This document shows, piece by piece, positions 36,391-45,873 of a stretch of DNA of 51,636 nucleotides (within the stretch, counting starts at the first letter, position 1; the number at the start of each line of letters is the position of its first letter). Source of the stretch: CAYWCV01 sp964629885 (GTDB taxonomy: Bacteria; Bacteroidota; Rhodothermia; Balneolales; CAYWCV01). The translations under genes were made by a program, and so were the position numbers. The DNA lies in assembly GCA_964629885.1 (NCBI GenBank), contig CAZVRJ010000014.1, positions 1 to 51,636 of the forward strand. The letters run 5' to 3'. The notes beneath the pieces are model-generated. The model searched no databases. It worked only from the letters and a program-made list of their open reading frames with translations, and was not told the origin of the DNA.

Positions 36391-37290
36391 TCATGATGGA
36401 CTTCTCTCCGTCACGATCTGACCCCGATAGCGGAAGTCGATGCGAGTGAAGGGTTCGAGTCCGGCTTTCGGTACAACTTGGGCATAAAAAGCCTGCCAAG
36501 AGCGAAGCTTGGTTTCGTAGTCGTCCGTGCCAAAAATGAGTCGGGTGCCATAGTCGCCGGTGGCGGCCACAATGCCAGTGCCAGGTTCCCAGGCCACATC
36601 CGATATGGTGATTTTTGCCATATCGTTGCGGTCGAGCATCTCCAGAAACTGACCCATCGCCCGAAATGCTGGCGTGGTGAGCGTATCGCGTCCAACAGGA
36701 AGCGACAGTCCGTATAAAAGGGGCACTTCAACGGCTTTGCCGTCTACGACTGGCAATACAACGCCGTCGCGGTCGACATACCTCACAAGGTTGCCTTGCT
36801 TGATGAGGCCAATCGGGCGACGCTCCACCACACGAATGAGGATGGTGGATGGCGGAATCGGCACCAGCTCGGCCTCGCGCACATAGGGGAGGCGCTCAAC
36901 CTGGCGGATGATGGCGATGTAATTCAGGCTGTCGGCGGGGGTGCCGCTTGCGATGGCTGCCTGCGATATGATGGTCGACTCGTCGGTAAAATAGTTCTGG
37001 CTCACCTGCACGCGGTTGATGTCAGTCATTCGGCTGGAATACCATCCCCACACTGTGATGGCTGCACCTGCGATCAGCACAAGAACGAGATATCTCAACC
37101 GGAAACCACGCGATGGCGCTGCAGGTGTGGATTCACTGTCGTCGGTGCGGTTCCTGCGTGTCGCATTCGAGCCTGGTGTAGGCACCGCATCGGGTTCGAC
37201 GCGTTTGCGCCGTGGCGCAGGAGCCGGTCTTACCGATGGATCCGGTAAGTTCTCAAACAGATCGATTTGCTTTAACCTTGGATCAGCCAT
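36391..37290 (-). CDS. ftsQ: Cell division protein FtsQ/DivIB
   Basis: FtsQ links early and late divisome proteins through its periplasmic domain. From the ATG at 37288-37290 the product is 299 residues. A proline- and arginine-rich cytoplasmic part (1-75) leads to one membrane helix (about 77-95), then a POTRA domain (about 100-170; INRVQVSQNYFTDESTI, VREAELVPIPPSTILIRVVERRP in two parts) and the FtsQ beta domain. I chose this start because GGGGAGGG lies 6-7 nt upstream, inside the end of murB, giving an 8-nt overlap. The frame is open 21 codons further, but that stretch lies within murB. Confidence 0.9.
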   Translation of the reverse strand: MADPRLKQIDLFENLPDPSVRPAPAPRRKRVEPDAVPTPGSNATRRNRTDDSESTPAAPSRGFRLRYLVLVLIAGAAITVWGWYSSRMTDINRVQVSQNYFTDESTIISQAAIASGTPADSLNYIAIIRQVERLPYVREAELVPIPPSTILIRVVERRPIGLIKQGNLVRYVDRDGVVLPVVDGKAVEVPLLYGLSLPVGRDTLTTPAFRAMGQFLEMLDRNDMAKITISDVAWEPGTGIVAATGDYGTRLIFGTDDYETKLRSWQAFYAQVVPKAGLEPFTRIDFRYRGQIVTERSPS

Positions 37291-38182
37291 AGAAGCCCTC
37301 CCCAAGTAGTTTGACCTCAAGTTCGAGCTCGACACCGTGGTCATGACGAACACGGCCGCGCACCAGCTCGATGAGGCTCATCAAATCGCGAGCGGTGGCA
37401 TTGCCATCGTTCACCAAAAAATTGGCGTGCTTCTCCGATACGACGGCGTCGCCAACGCGGGTACCTTTCAGTCCCGACGCTTCGATGAGCCTGCCAGCAT
37501 AATCACCCTGCGGATTCTTGAAGATGCTTCCGGCATTTGGTCGATCGAGCGGCTGACTATCCTTGCGCTTAGCCAATAGTACCTTGCGACGCTCTTTTGC
37601 CGCTTCAACATCCCCGCGATCAAACTTGAACCCCACTTCAAGGATGATGTCTTTCGTCAGATCTGTTCCCCTGTAGGTATAGAAAATCTGATCGCGATTC
37701 AAGGTCACGGCCTCACCGCTCCTAATCAGCTCCACGTCGGTAACAAATTCAAAGATTTCGGTGCCGTAGGCCCCGGCGTTCATGATGATGGCGCCACCCA
37801 GCGATCCAGGAATGCCTCCTAGACCCTCCATGCCAGTGAATCCTTCTTTGAGCAGATCCATCACAAATTTCGGAACATTCACACCAGCGCCTGCACGAAC
37901 GGTGTCGCCATCGACTGTCATGTAATCGAGCGTTTTGTGGATGGCAATCACAGCGCCACGAATGCCATCGTCTCCTACGAGCACGTTCGATCCACTTCCG
38001 AGGATGGTGTACGGCATTCCCTCTTCCAAGCAGTATTGCACGGCGTGGATCACATCCTCTTTCGATGCCGGAACCAGAAACAGATCGGCCGGACCGCCTA
38101 TCTTCAGCCACGTATGGCTCGACAGGGGTTCGTCGATCAGAACCTTGCCCGAAAACATGCTATGGAGACGTGTGAGATCCAT
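37283..38182 (-). CDS. murB: UDP-N-acetylenolpyruvoylglucosamine reductase
   Basis: MurB reduces UDP-GlcNAc-enolpyruvate to UDP-MurNAc with NADPH and FAD. The 299-residue product has the FAD-binding core TILGSGSNVLVGDDGIRG, the motif GIPGSLGGAIIMNAGAYG, the catalytic-region segment FYTYRGTDL, and AGSIFKNPQGDYAGRLIE with the catalytic Ser. The short form without the extra loop domain is the type II MurB style. Its ATG shares a base with the murC stop (TGATG), and its 3' end overlaps ftsQ, placing the enzyme between the cytoplasmic ligases and the division genes. Confidence 0.97.
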   Translation of the reverse strand: MDLTRLHSMFSGKVLIDEPLSSHTWLKIGGPADLFLVPASKEDVIHAVQYCLEEGMPYTILGSGSNVLVGDDGIRGAVIAIHKTLDYMTVDGDTVRAGAGVNVPKFVMDLLKEGFTGMEGLGGIPGSLGGAIIMNAGAYGTEIFEFVTDVELIRSGEAVTLNRDQIFYTYRGTDLTKDIILEVGFKFDRGDVEAAKERRKVLLAKRKDSQPLDRPNAGSIFKNPQGDYAGRLIEASGLKGTRVGDAVVSEKHANFLVNDGNATARDLMSLIELVRGRVRHDHGVELELEVKLLGEGFYG

Positions 38183-39606
38183 CAGTTGTTATGCGGTCCC
38201 TTCCCTTGTTGCAAATCGTTGAGGTATGCTTCACCGAGTCGGTAGATGTCGCCGGCTCCCATGGTAATGACCACATCGCCCGGTCTGGCGATATCGTGCA
38301 ATTTCGCGGGCACATCTTTCTTATCGGGCACGTAGATCACGTGCTGGTGACCAAAGTCGGACGCGGTGTCGGCAATCAGTTTGCCCGAGATGCCCTCGAT
38401 GGGCTGCTCCCGCGCCGGATACACATCGGTCACTACCATGACATCGGCATCGAAGAACGAGCTGCCAAACTCGTTGTACAAATCGCGAGTTCGCGAATAA
38501 AGGTGCGGCTGGAAAACGGCGATGATGCGGCTGTCTTTCCACCCTGCGCGTGCCGCCTGTAAAGTTGCCTGCACCTCGGTAGGGTGATGGGCGTAGTCGT
38601 CGATAACGACCACATCTTGAGCGGTGCCTTTAATTTGGAAGCGACGAATCACACCCGAGAAACGGGATATCCCTTTTGCGATATCAGCAAACGGCATCTT
38701 CAATTCCAAACCAATCCCAATTGCCCCAAGGGCATTGCGTACGTTGTGCTCACCCGGAACCTGTAGGGTAACTTCCCCAAGGTCTTCACGATTTAGCTGC
38801 ACATGGAATCGGCTGCTCATGCCGTCGGTCACAATGTCGGTTGCGCGAAGCTGAGCTTGCGGGGTCAACCCATAAGTGAGCGTACGGCGCGTTATCTTCG
38901 GCAGGATGTTGCGCACCATTGGGTCGTCGAGACACACGACCAAAGCACCGTAGAATGGTACTTTGCTCGCAAACTCAACAAAAGCGGCCTTGATGTCGTC
39001 AAGGTCGGCATAAATATCGAGGTGGTCGGTATCGATGTTGGTAATTACAACCAGCGATGGACTCAACTTCAAAAATGTGCGGTCGTACTCGTCGGCCTCC
39101 ACGATCATGATGTCGCCCTTGCCGACCACGGCGTTGGTCTGATCGAAGCTGTGTACACGTCCACCTACCATAATGGTCGGATCAAAACCACCCTGCATCA
39201 CAACCATTCCGGTAATGGTTGTTGTCGTGGTCTTACCATGGGTTCCAGCAATGGCGATGCCGTATTTCATGCGCATCAGCTCGGCGAGCATTTCGGAGCG
39301 CTTGATCACCGGAATCTTGCGTGCCATTGCCTCACGTGTTTCGACATTATCTTCGGCATGCACAGCGCTCGTGTATACAACGACGTCGGCACCTTCAATG
39401 TTCGTTGCGAGATGGCCCTTGAAGATCGTGGCACCTAGTCTCGATAACCGCTCGGTGGTCTCTCCTAAGCTTTCGTCGCTACCCGATATCGTGAACCCCT
39501 GGTGCAGCAGGATTTCGGCCATTCCGCTCATTCCAATGCCTCCAATGCCCACAAAGTGCAGGTGTCGTACGCGGCCGAACAGAGGTTGAAGCTGGATGGA
39601 GGTCAT
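38182..39606 (-). CDS. murC: UDP-N-acetylmuramate-L-alanine ligase
   Basis: MurC adds L-alanine to UDP-MurNAc. The 474-residue product has the N-terminal UDP-binding motif HFVGIGGIGMSGMAEILL, the ATP-binding loop GTHGKTTTTT, the central domain with DEYDRTFLKLSPSLVVITNIDTDHLD (family motif in two parts, DEYDRTFL and ITNIDTDHLD), VIDDYAHHPTE and a C-terminal FQPHLYSRT motif. The length is typical. It overlaps murG by ATGA and murB by one base, so translation is likely coupled through all three. Confidence 0.98.
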   Translation of the reverse strand: MTSIQLQPLFGRVRHLHFVGIGGIGMSGMAEILLHQGFTISGSDESLGETTERLSRLGATIFKGHLATNIEGADVVVYTSAVHAEDNVETREAMARKIPVIKRSEMLAELMRMKYGIAIAGTHGKTTTTTITGMVVMQGGFDPTIMVGGRVHSFDQTNAVVGKGDIMIVEADEYDRTFLKLSPSLVVITNIDTDHLDIYADLDDIKAAFVEFASKVPFYGALVVCLDDPMVRNILPKITRRTLTYGLTPQAQLRATDIVTDGMSSRFHVQLNREDLGEVTLQVPGEHNVRNALGAIGIGLELKMPFADIAKGISRFSGVIRRFQIKGTAQDVVVIDDYAHHPTEVQATLQAARAGWKDSRIIAVFQPHLYSRTRDLYNEFGSSFFDADVMVVTDVYPAREQPIEGISGKLIADTASDFGHQHVIYVPDKKDVPAKLHDIARPGDVVITMGAGDIYRLGEAYLNDLQQGKGPHNN

Positions 39607-40724
39607 GAAAGGTATTTGTTGTCTAGTCGATTGTAAATGTCGTTTGCGATGTCGATGGCGGCATTGGGTGCTGCGAGGGCACGTAGGGAATTGGACATCT
39701 TCGCCAAGGTGTCGCTGTCGGATATGAGGCCCTTTACGACCGATGCCAACTTGCTAGATGCATCGTTGTCGGCGAGCACCACGGCGGCACCCGATTCTGC
39801 CATTGCCTTGGCATTCATGGTCTGGTGATCGCCAGCCACATGAGGGGACGGAATAAGCACGCAGGGCTTGCCTGTGAGCATCAGCTCGGCACAGGAGCTT
39901 GCCCCGGCCCGACTCACAACTACATCGGCGGCAGCGTAGGCGGCGGGCATGTCGTAGATGAAATCCGTCAATATCAGATGTGGGTACTTCGTGGCGGGTA
40001 TCTGCTCCTTCAAAGCCGTGACGTACTTGGTTCCGGCCTGCCAAAAAATCTGGATACCCATTTCGTCGTGGAGCACGTCCAAATTTGCAACCATCGCTTC
40101 GTTGATGCTCTTGGCACCACCGCTGCCTCCAAGTACCAAAAGAGTCTTTCGCGAAGGATCCAAACCAAGTCTGCTAATCGCGGCATCTTTGTCGACCGAC
40201 ATGAGGGTCTTTCGCGTAGGATTGCCGACCAATTTTGTCTTACCCTGTGGCAGCCACTTGTCAGCTTGGGTAAACGCCGTGTATATGACCTCAGCTTTGC
40301 CAGCAAGCATGCGGTTAGTGACTCCGGGAAAGCTGTTCTGTTCCTGAATCACCGTTGGGATTCCCTTTTTCTCGGCCACCCATCCCGCAGGGCCCGCAAC
40401 ATAACCGCCACACGAAACAAACAGATGGGGTTTGATGTCGCCCACGATGCGAAAGCTCTGAATGATGCTCGTGATCAACTTGAACGGGAAAAGCAGATTC
40501 TGCAATGTGATGCGGCGGTGGAATCCGCTTATCCAGATATTTCGGATGGGGTACCCTGCCGATGGAACCGCATGCCACTCAATTTTGTCTTTCGTGCCGA
40601 CGAAGGTAATCTGGGTAGATGGACGCACCTCACGGAGTGCATCGGCGATGGCGATGGCAGGGTAGACGTGACCACCGGTTCCACCGGCAGCGATCATGAT
40701 GCGGTAGGCCATGTCAGTTGTCAT
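39603..40724 (-). CDS. murG: Undecaprenyldiphospho-muramoylpentapeptide GlcNAc transferase
   Basis: MurG turns lipid I into lipid II at the inner face of the membrane. The 373-residue product has the GT28 N-terminal loop IAAGGTGGHVYPAIAIADAL, the second G-loop SCGGYVAGPAGWVAE, a third G-loop VLGGSGGAKSINEAM, and the donor-site stretch VVSRAGASSCAELMLTGKPCVLIP (in two parts VVSRAGASS and CAELMLTGKP). The ATG at 40722-40724 has AAGGAGGT six nucleotides upstream, the best ribosome site in the cluster; a GTG one codon earlier is also open. It overlaps the end of ftsW by 11 nt. Confidence 0.97.
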   Translation of the reverse strand: MTTDMAYRIMIAAGGTGGHVYPAIAIADALREVRPSTQITFVGTKDKIEWHAVPSAGYPIRNIWISGFHRRITLQNLLFPFKLITSIIQSFRIVGDIKPHLFVSCGGYVAGPAGWVAEKKGIPTVIQEQNSFPGVTNRMLAGKAEVIYTAFTQADKWLPQGKTKLVGNPTRKTLMSVDKDAAISRLGLDPSRKTLLVLGGSGGAKSINEAMVANLDVLHDEMGIQIFWQAGTKYVTALKEQIPATKYPHLILTDFIYDMPAAYAAADVVVSRAGASSCAELMLTGKPCVLIPSPHVAGDHQTMNAKAMAESGAAVVLADNDASSKLASVVKGLISDSDTLAKMSNSLRALAAPNAAIDIANDIYNRLDNKYLS

Positions 40725-41910
40725 CACTGACCTCCTTCCCGCTCGAGCGACGCTTGCGTGAGATATTCAACAGAATGCCGGCCATCGCGCCCGCCGACAC
40801 CATCGAGGTACCGCCATAGCTCACAAATGGCATGGGTAAACCTGTTACGGGGAAGAGTCCGACTGCAACCGCAGCATTGACGAATGCGTACGACGTGATG
40901 CCCAATGTGCAGGCCACTGCGAGCAGCCTGCCGCGGTAATCGGGGCTGAGTCGCGCAATGAACATCATGCCTCGCACAAATATGAAGACGTAAATACCAA
41001 GCACAAGAATTGCCCCCACCAGCCCGTATTCTTCCGTAATGATGGCATAAATAAAATCGTTATATGGGGCGGGGAGGAAGTCGCGCTGGCTACTCTTGCC
41101 TATGCCGACCCCGAAAACCTCACCTCTGGCAATCGCTATGTGGGCCTGCTGCGCCTGATACCCGTTGTCGAGCGCGAAATCATCACTCTTTATGTGCACA
41201 ATTTGATCCACATAATCGTTTATGCGGCTTTGGCGCTCGGCCGATGCCGACAACAAGATCCAGCCACCCAGTATTCCGATTACTACCAATCCCGCTAAAT
41301 GGGTGACGTTTATTCTACCCACAAACATCACGGCAAGACTTATAACGAATAGAACGGCTGCACTTGAGAAATCTTCGATTCCGATCAGTGCGCAGGTAAT
41401 GACGACCCAAAATAAGATGGGAACAAAGCTGCGCGTGAAATCTTTGATGTATTCCTTTTTGGTGTCGATCATCACCACCAAATAGAGCAGCAATGCCGTC
41501 GACGCAATGGTCGATGGCTGAAACGATATGCCGCCAAGGCTTAGCGAACGGCGTGCACCGAAGGTCTGAGTACCGTATAAGGTGACTACAATCAAGAAAA
41601 TCCAGCTCAGAATCAGGGCTACTTTGCTGAATTTGAGCAGAATCTTATAAGGGATTTTCGATACGATGAGCATGATCAACACGGCAATCCCCATTTTGAA
41701 CATGTGTCCGAGCATGAGGCTGCTGGCGGTCGTGCCCTTGGTTTCTGCAAAGAAAGCGATCGAAGAATAGACGGCCAACAAACCTACCACCATAAGCGCC
41801 ACAATACTGCCCAACAGCATGCGGTCGCTGCCGTATTTGGCTGTATCAAGTTCCTCCTGGCTGGTAGCCAGAATGAACGGGTTGCGGTTATGGGTGGTGG
41901 TGAATATCAT
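40714..41910 (-). CDS. ftsW: Lipid II polymerase FtsW
   Basis: FtsW is the SEDS-family glycosyltransferase that builds septal peptidoglycan with FtsI. The 398-residue product has about ten membrane helices. Conserved SEDS segments are LSLGGISFQPSTIAS, the long extracellular loop with DDFALDNGYQAQQAHIAIARG (in two parts GYQAQQAHIAI and GVGIGKSSQRDFLP), DFIYAIITEEYGLVGA and TGLPMPFVSYGGTSM. The ATG at 41908-41910 follows the murD stop by 2 nt. The frame continues 26 codons upstream only within murD. Its place between murD and murG is the usual one. Confidence 0.96.
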   Translation of the reverse strand: MIFTTTHNRNPFILATSQEELDTAKYGSDRMLLGSIVALMVVGLLAVYSSIAFFAETKGTTASSLMLGHMFKMGIAVLIMLIVSKIPYKILLKFSKVALILSWIFLIVVTLYGTQTFGARRSLSLGGISFQPSTIASTALLLYLVVMIDTKKEYIKDFTRSFVPILFWVVITCALIGIEDFSSAAVLFVISLAVMFVGRINVTHLAGLVVIGILGGWILLSASAERQSRINDYVDQIVHIKSDDFALDNGYQAQQAHIAIARGEVFGVGIGKSSQRDFLPAPYNDFIYAIITEEYGLVGAILVLGIYVFIFVRGMMFIARLSPDYRGRLLAVACTLGITSYAFVNAAVAVGLFPVTGLPMPFVSYGGTSMVSAGAMAGILLNISRKRRSSGKEVSDDN

Positions 41911-41912
41911 GG

Positions 41913-43274
41913 TTAGAGGTTGTGTACAGCCTTTTTGAATTCGCGTCCACGGTGCTCGTAGTTTTCGAACATGTCGAATGAGGCGCATGCCGGACTTAAA
42001 AGCACAACCTCGCCACGGCGGGCCGATTTCCTAGCCTGACGCACTGCATCCTGCATGGATTCTGCCTCTATCAAGTTGATAACAACGCCGCCAAGCTGCT
42101 CGCGGATGGCATCGCGTCCCTCGCCTATCGACACGATGGTGTGCACTTTATCTTTTACTTGTCCAAACAGTTCCGCATAGTCGTTGCCTTTGTCGCGACC
42201 ACCCATGATCAACACCATCGGGGTATGGATGCTGTCGAGAGCGTACCAGACGGCATTCACGTTAGTTGCCTTGCTGTCGTTCACATAGCGCACACCGTCG
42301 AGCACGCGTACTAACTCGAGGCGGTGTTCCACTCCCTCGAACTGGCGGAGGCTCTCGCGGATCGTTTCGTTGGAAATTTCATTGGCACGGGCCGCTAATG
42401 CCGCCGCCATGCTGTTGTGCAGGTTATGGCGGCCTTTAAGGCTGATCTCGTCTATTGACATAAGGGCTTCGGTTTTACCGTTCAAAGTGAGCATGAGCAT
42501 ACCATCGCGGACCCAGGCACCCTGTGCCACTGCGGTCTCAGAGGAGAACGTCCATACAATCGGACCGTCCGGTTTCGTGAATTCAGAGATGTGGGCGCGA
42601 ATAATGGGGTCGTCGGCCCAATAAATCAGGATGTCGTCGGGTTGCTGATTTTCGAACATTCGGAACTTGGAGGCGATGTAGTTCTCGAATTTGTACTGAT
42701 ACCGATTCAAGTGGTCGGGCGTAATATTGAGCAGCAATGCCACGTTAGGCCTGAACATATCGATATGATCGAGTTGGAAGCTGCTCACTTCGAGGATTAC
42801 GTCGGTCCACGACGGTACGCCGTTGTGTATATGCTCGCTCAGTGCCGTGCCGATGTTGCCGGCCGTAACATGCGTGCGTCCCGCCCGCTTCCAGATGTCG
42901 TCGATCCAGGTCGTGGTGGTCGTCTTGCCATTGCTGCCAGTAACCGCTGTGATGCGGCCGTCCATATATTGGCAGGACCACTCCAACTCGCTCCAAACGG
43001 GGATGCCACGGTTCAAAAAATCGAGTACGATCGGTACGTCGCTCGGAACACCTGGGCTGATGACCACCATATCGGCCTCTTTTGCTCGGTCGGTGTGGCC
43101 CCTCTCCTCATACGGGATTCCGGCTGCCTCCAGACGCTCACGTGCCGTAGCCGCCATCTCGCCGTACTCGGTTACAAAGACATTCGCCTTCCTGTCGGCG
43201 AGCATCAATGCTGCGCCAATGCCGCTGCGGGCAGCGCCGATAACAGTAATAGACTTGTTACGAACGTCAATCAT
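41913..43274 (-). CDS. murD: UDP-N-acetylmuramoyl-L-alanine-D-glutamate ligase
   Basis: MurD adds D-glutamate to UDP-MurNAc-L-Ala. The 453-residue product has the N-terminal motif ITVIGAARSGIGAALML, the ATP loop VTGSNGKTTTTTW, the central LLNITPDHLNRYQYKFENYI (in two parts LLNITPDHL and FENYIASK), GRHNLHNSMAAALAA, VEHRLELV, YVNDSKATN and a C-terminal SPACASFDMF motif. The ATG at 43272-43274 forms an ATGA overlap with the mraY stop, which fixes the start; the open frame further upstream belongs to mraY. Confidence 0.97.
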   Translation of the reverse strand: MIDVRNKSITVIGAARSGIGAALMLADRKANVFVTEYGEMAATARERLEAAGIPYEERGHTDRAKEADMVVISPGVPSDVPIVLDFLNRGIPVWSELEWSCQYMDGRITAVTGSNGKTTTTTWIDDIWKRAGRTHVTAGNIGTALSEHIHNGVPSWTDVILEVSSFQLDHIDMFRPNVALLLNITPDHLNRYQYKFENYIASKFRMFENQQPDDILIYWADDPIIRAHISEFTKPDGPIVWTFSSETAVAQGAWVRDGMLMLTLNGKTEALMSIDEISLKGRHNLHNSMAAALAARANEISNETIRESLRQFEGVEHRLELVRVLDGVRYVNDSKATNVNAVWYALDSIHTPMVLIMGGRDKGNDYAELFGQVKDKVHTIVSIGEGRDAIREQLGGVVINLIEAESMQDAVRQARKSARRGEVVLLSPACASFDMFENYEHRGREFKKAVHNL

Positions 43275-44407
43275 CTGAGCTTGAGCGTTATGATGGTGAA
43301 AATGGTGAGCAACACGGCGATGATCCAAAAGCGAACTACAATCTTCGGTTCTGGCCAGCCCTTCTTCTCAAAATGATGATGGATGGGTGCCATCAGGAAC
43401 AGCCTCCTGCCTTCGCCGTGACGCATACGCGTGTACTTAAACCACATTGTCTGAAGAATCACCGAAAGCGTCTCCATGAAAAAGATGCCCCCGAGAATCG
43501 GCAACAATAGCTCTTTGTGAACCATGATGGCCACCGCGCCAATGGCGCCCCCAAGTGCAAGCGATCCAGTGTCGCCCATGAAAACCTGGGCCGGATACGT
43601 ATTGTACCATAAGAAGCCAAGGCAGGCACCCACCATGGCGGAGCAGAAAATGGTGAGCTCGGCCGCACCTGGCAAATAGAGGATGTCCAAGAAATTGGAG
43701 AAGTCGGTCCTGCCTGAGACATAGCTCAAAATACCCAAAGCCACACCGGCGATGGCACTTGTTCCCGTTGCAAGACCGTCGAGCCCGTCGGTCAGATTAA
43801 CAGCGTTACTGACGGCAGTAATAATGAAAATGACCAATGGAATGTATAGTACCCAGCCTAACTCAGGACCAAATATGGCATAGTCGATGTTGATGTCCTT
43901 CACAAAAGGAAGGGTGCTCAACGTGCGGTAAGGCTCAAATTCAGGTGTGAAATAGAGAACCAAACCTAAAATCAGTCCAACAGTAATTTGTCCGGCCAAC
44001 TTAAAACGACCCAACAAACCACGCTTGTCTTTCTTGATGATCTTGATGTAGTCGTCCACAAATCCTACTACACCCAATGCAAACATCACAAATATGATCA
44101 ACAGCGCATATGTGTTGCTAAGTCGGATCCATAAAATGGTTGGAATCAGCGTCGCCAAAATGATGATGAGTCCACCCATGCTTGGCGTACCTGCCTTGGC
44201 TTTATGGTGGTCGAGACCGACATCCTCACGGATGGTCTCTTTGAGCTGCATATTGGAAAGCCAATTGATGATTCGCTTGCCGAAAATGATGCTGATTACC
44301 AACGCAAAGAGAGCCGCAAACGCTGCACGTACCGTGATGTACGCGAAGGCGCCGAAACCGGGCGGTTGATACCATTGCTCGAGCAGATCTAGGAAGTAGT
44401 ATAACAT
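43271..44407 (-). CDS. mraY: Phospho-N-acetylmuramoyl-pentapeptide transferase
   Basis: MraY transfers phospho-MurNAc-pentapeptide to undecaprenyl phosphate, making lipid I. The 378-residue product has about ten membrane helices and the key motifs HHKAKAGTPSMGGL (substrate region), FVDDYIKIIKKD with the Asp pair, AVNLTDGLDGLATG with catalytic Asp, FMGDTGSLALGGAIG, and the C-terminal APIHHHFEKKGWPEPKIV in which His residues bind substrate. The length is typical. It directly follows murE (shared base, TGATG), with no murF between them, which is unusual for this cluster. Confidence 0.98.
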   Translation of the reverse strand: MLYYFLDLLEQWYQPPGFGAFAYITVRAAFAALFALVISIIFGKRIINWLSNMQLKETIREDVGLDHHKAKAGTPSMGGLIIILATLIPTILWIRLSNTYALLIIFVMFALGVVGFVDDYIKIIKKDKRGLLGRFKLAGQITVGLILGLVLYFTPEFEPYRTLSTLPFVKDINIDYAIFGPELGWVLYIPLVIFIITAVSNAVNLTDGLDGLATGTSAIAGVALGILSYVSGRTDFSNFLDILYLPGAAELTIFCSAMVGACLGFLWYNTYPAQVFMGDTGSLALGGAIGAVAIMVHKELLLPILGGIFFMETLSVILQTMWFKYTRMRHGEGRRLFLMAPIHHHFEKKGWPEPKIVVRFWIIAVLLTIFTIITLKLR

Positions 44408-45873
44408 CAGACAACCTCCTGGCCATGAATGTTTGGGCTGAGTGCCTCTACGGCAATCAAGCGATCATCCATTGGGTAGCGCACACCCTTAATCTCTTGG
44501 TACGTTTCGTGGCCTTTTCCGGCTATCAACACAATGTCGTCGGGTCCTGCCATGCGCACCGCTGCCATTATGGCCATCGGACGGTCGGCTTCTCGATACA
44601 GGTTTACGTTGGCGTCAATGCCGAGCAGGATGTCGTCGATGATGGCATCTGGCTCCTCAAAACGGGGATTGTCGCTGGTCACGTACACCCAATCGGCGTA
44701 TTTGGACGCAATCGCACCCATCTTGGGACGTTTCGACTTGTCGCGATTGCCACCGCAACCGAAAACCACGATCACATTACCCGATCCACGCAAGCTGTTT
44801 ACCGTTTTGAGCACGTTCTCGAGTGCGTCGGGTGTGTGGGCGTAATCGACAAAGACGGTTGGACTTCCAATTGGACCCGACACACGTTCGAGCCTGCCCG
44901 CGGCACCGGTTGCAGAACTAAGTGCAGCGGCCGCATTTGCCGGCGAACATCCGGCGGCAATGCATGCCAACCAAGCAGTAGCAACATTGTAGGCGTTGAA
45001 ATCGCCCGACAAGGGAGACTGGATAATAGTGCCTTCCATGTCGAGCAGTATGCCAGTTGACCCGTTCTCGATAATGTGATTACCGGAACCACTCTTAAAC
45101 GAATAATTCCATCGCTGGGCTGTAGTACTACCAACAACAGATTCGCAATTTGGGTCGTCGATGTTTACTATCGCAACTGCATCGGGTGATAGTTGAGCAA
45201 AGAGCTTTGCCTTCGATTTGGCATACGATTCCATGTCGCCATGGTAATCGAGATGATCTTGGGTCAAATTGGTGAAGCAAGCAACATGGAAACGGAGTCC
45301 ATCGGTACGGTGTTGGTCGAGGGCATGCGAAGATACCTCCATCACTACATGCGAACATCCAGCTTCGGCCATGGCCGAAAGGTCTATCGCCAATTCGATG
45401 GGTCCAGGTGTGGTTAATTTGCTATCGAGTACTCTTTCACCGATGCGCTTCTCAACGGTGCCAATCAATCCACATTGATGACCGAGGGTCTGCAATACCT
45501 GATACACCAAAGTCGACACGGTCGTCTTTCCGTTGGTGCCAGTAATGCCGATAAGGGTCATGCGCTTTTCAGGGTGACCCCGTTCTGCAAGTGCCAACAT
45601 GCCGGCAAGTGAACGCGTATCTGAAACTTTGATAGAAAAGATTCCGATATGCTCGACAATTGTTTCGGCGATGATGACGAAAGCGCCCGCTGCGATTGCA
45701 GCTTTGATAAAATCATGGCCGTCCATAGACGGACCGCGCACAGCGACGAACACATCGCCTAGACTTACTAAACGGGAATCGACACAAATGCTTCCGATAG
45801 CGGCAGGCAAAACGCCAAGCGTTTCAATTGGGCGACAGATATCCAGCACTTCTTGCATGGTGAGATCGCTCAT
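44407..45873 (-). CDS. murE: UDP-MurNAc-tripeptide synthetase, diaminopimelate type
   Basis: MurE adds the third stem-peptide residue. The 488-residue product has SICVDSRLVSLGDVFVAVRG at the UDP-binding domain, the ATP loop GITGTNGKTTVSTL, EVSSHALDQHRTDGL, FTNLTQDHLDYHGDMESY and VDYAHTPDALENVL. The motif DNPR (in VTSDNPRFEEPD) marks enzymes that use meso-diaminopimelate, so the cell wall is probably of the DAP type. It overlaps ftsI by ATGA and mraY by one base. The length is normal. Confidence 0.97.
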   Translation of the reverse strand: MSDLTMQEVLDICRPIETLGVLPAAIGSICVDSRLVSLGDVFVAVRGPSMDGHDFIKAAIAAGAFVIIAETIVEHIGIFSIKVSDTRSLAGMLALAERGHPEKRMTLIGITGTNGKTTVSTLVYQVLQTLGHQCGLIGTVEKRIGERVLDSKLTTPGPIELAIDLSAMAEAGCSHVVMEVSSHALDQHRTDGLRFHVACFTNLTQDHLDYHGDMESYAKSKAKLFAQLSPDAVAIVNIDDPNCESVVGSTTAQRWNYSFKSGSGNHIIENGSTGILLDMEGTIIQSPLSGDFNAYNVATAWLACIAAGCSPANAAAALSSATGAAGRLERVSGPIGSPTVFVDYAHTPDALENVLKTVNSLRGSGNVIVVFGCGGNRDKSKRPKMGAIASKYADWVYVTSDNPRFEEPDAIIDDILLGIDANVNLYREADRPMAIMAAVRMAGPDDIVLIAGKGHETYQEIKGVRYPMDDRLIAVEALSPNIHGQEVV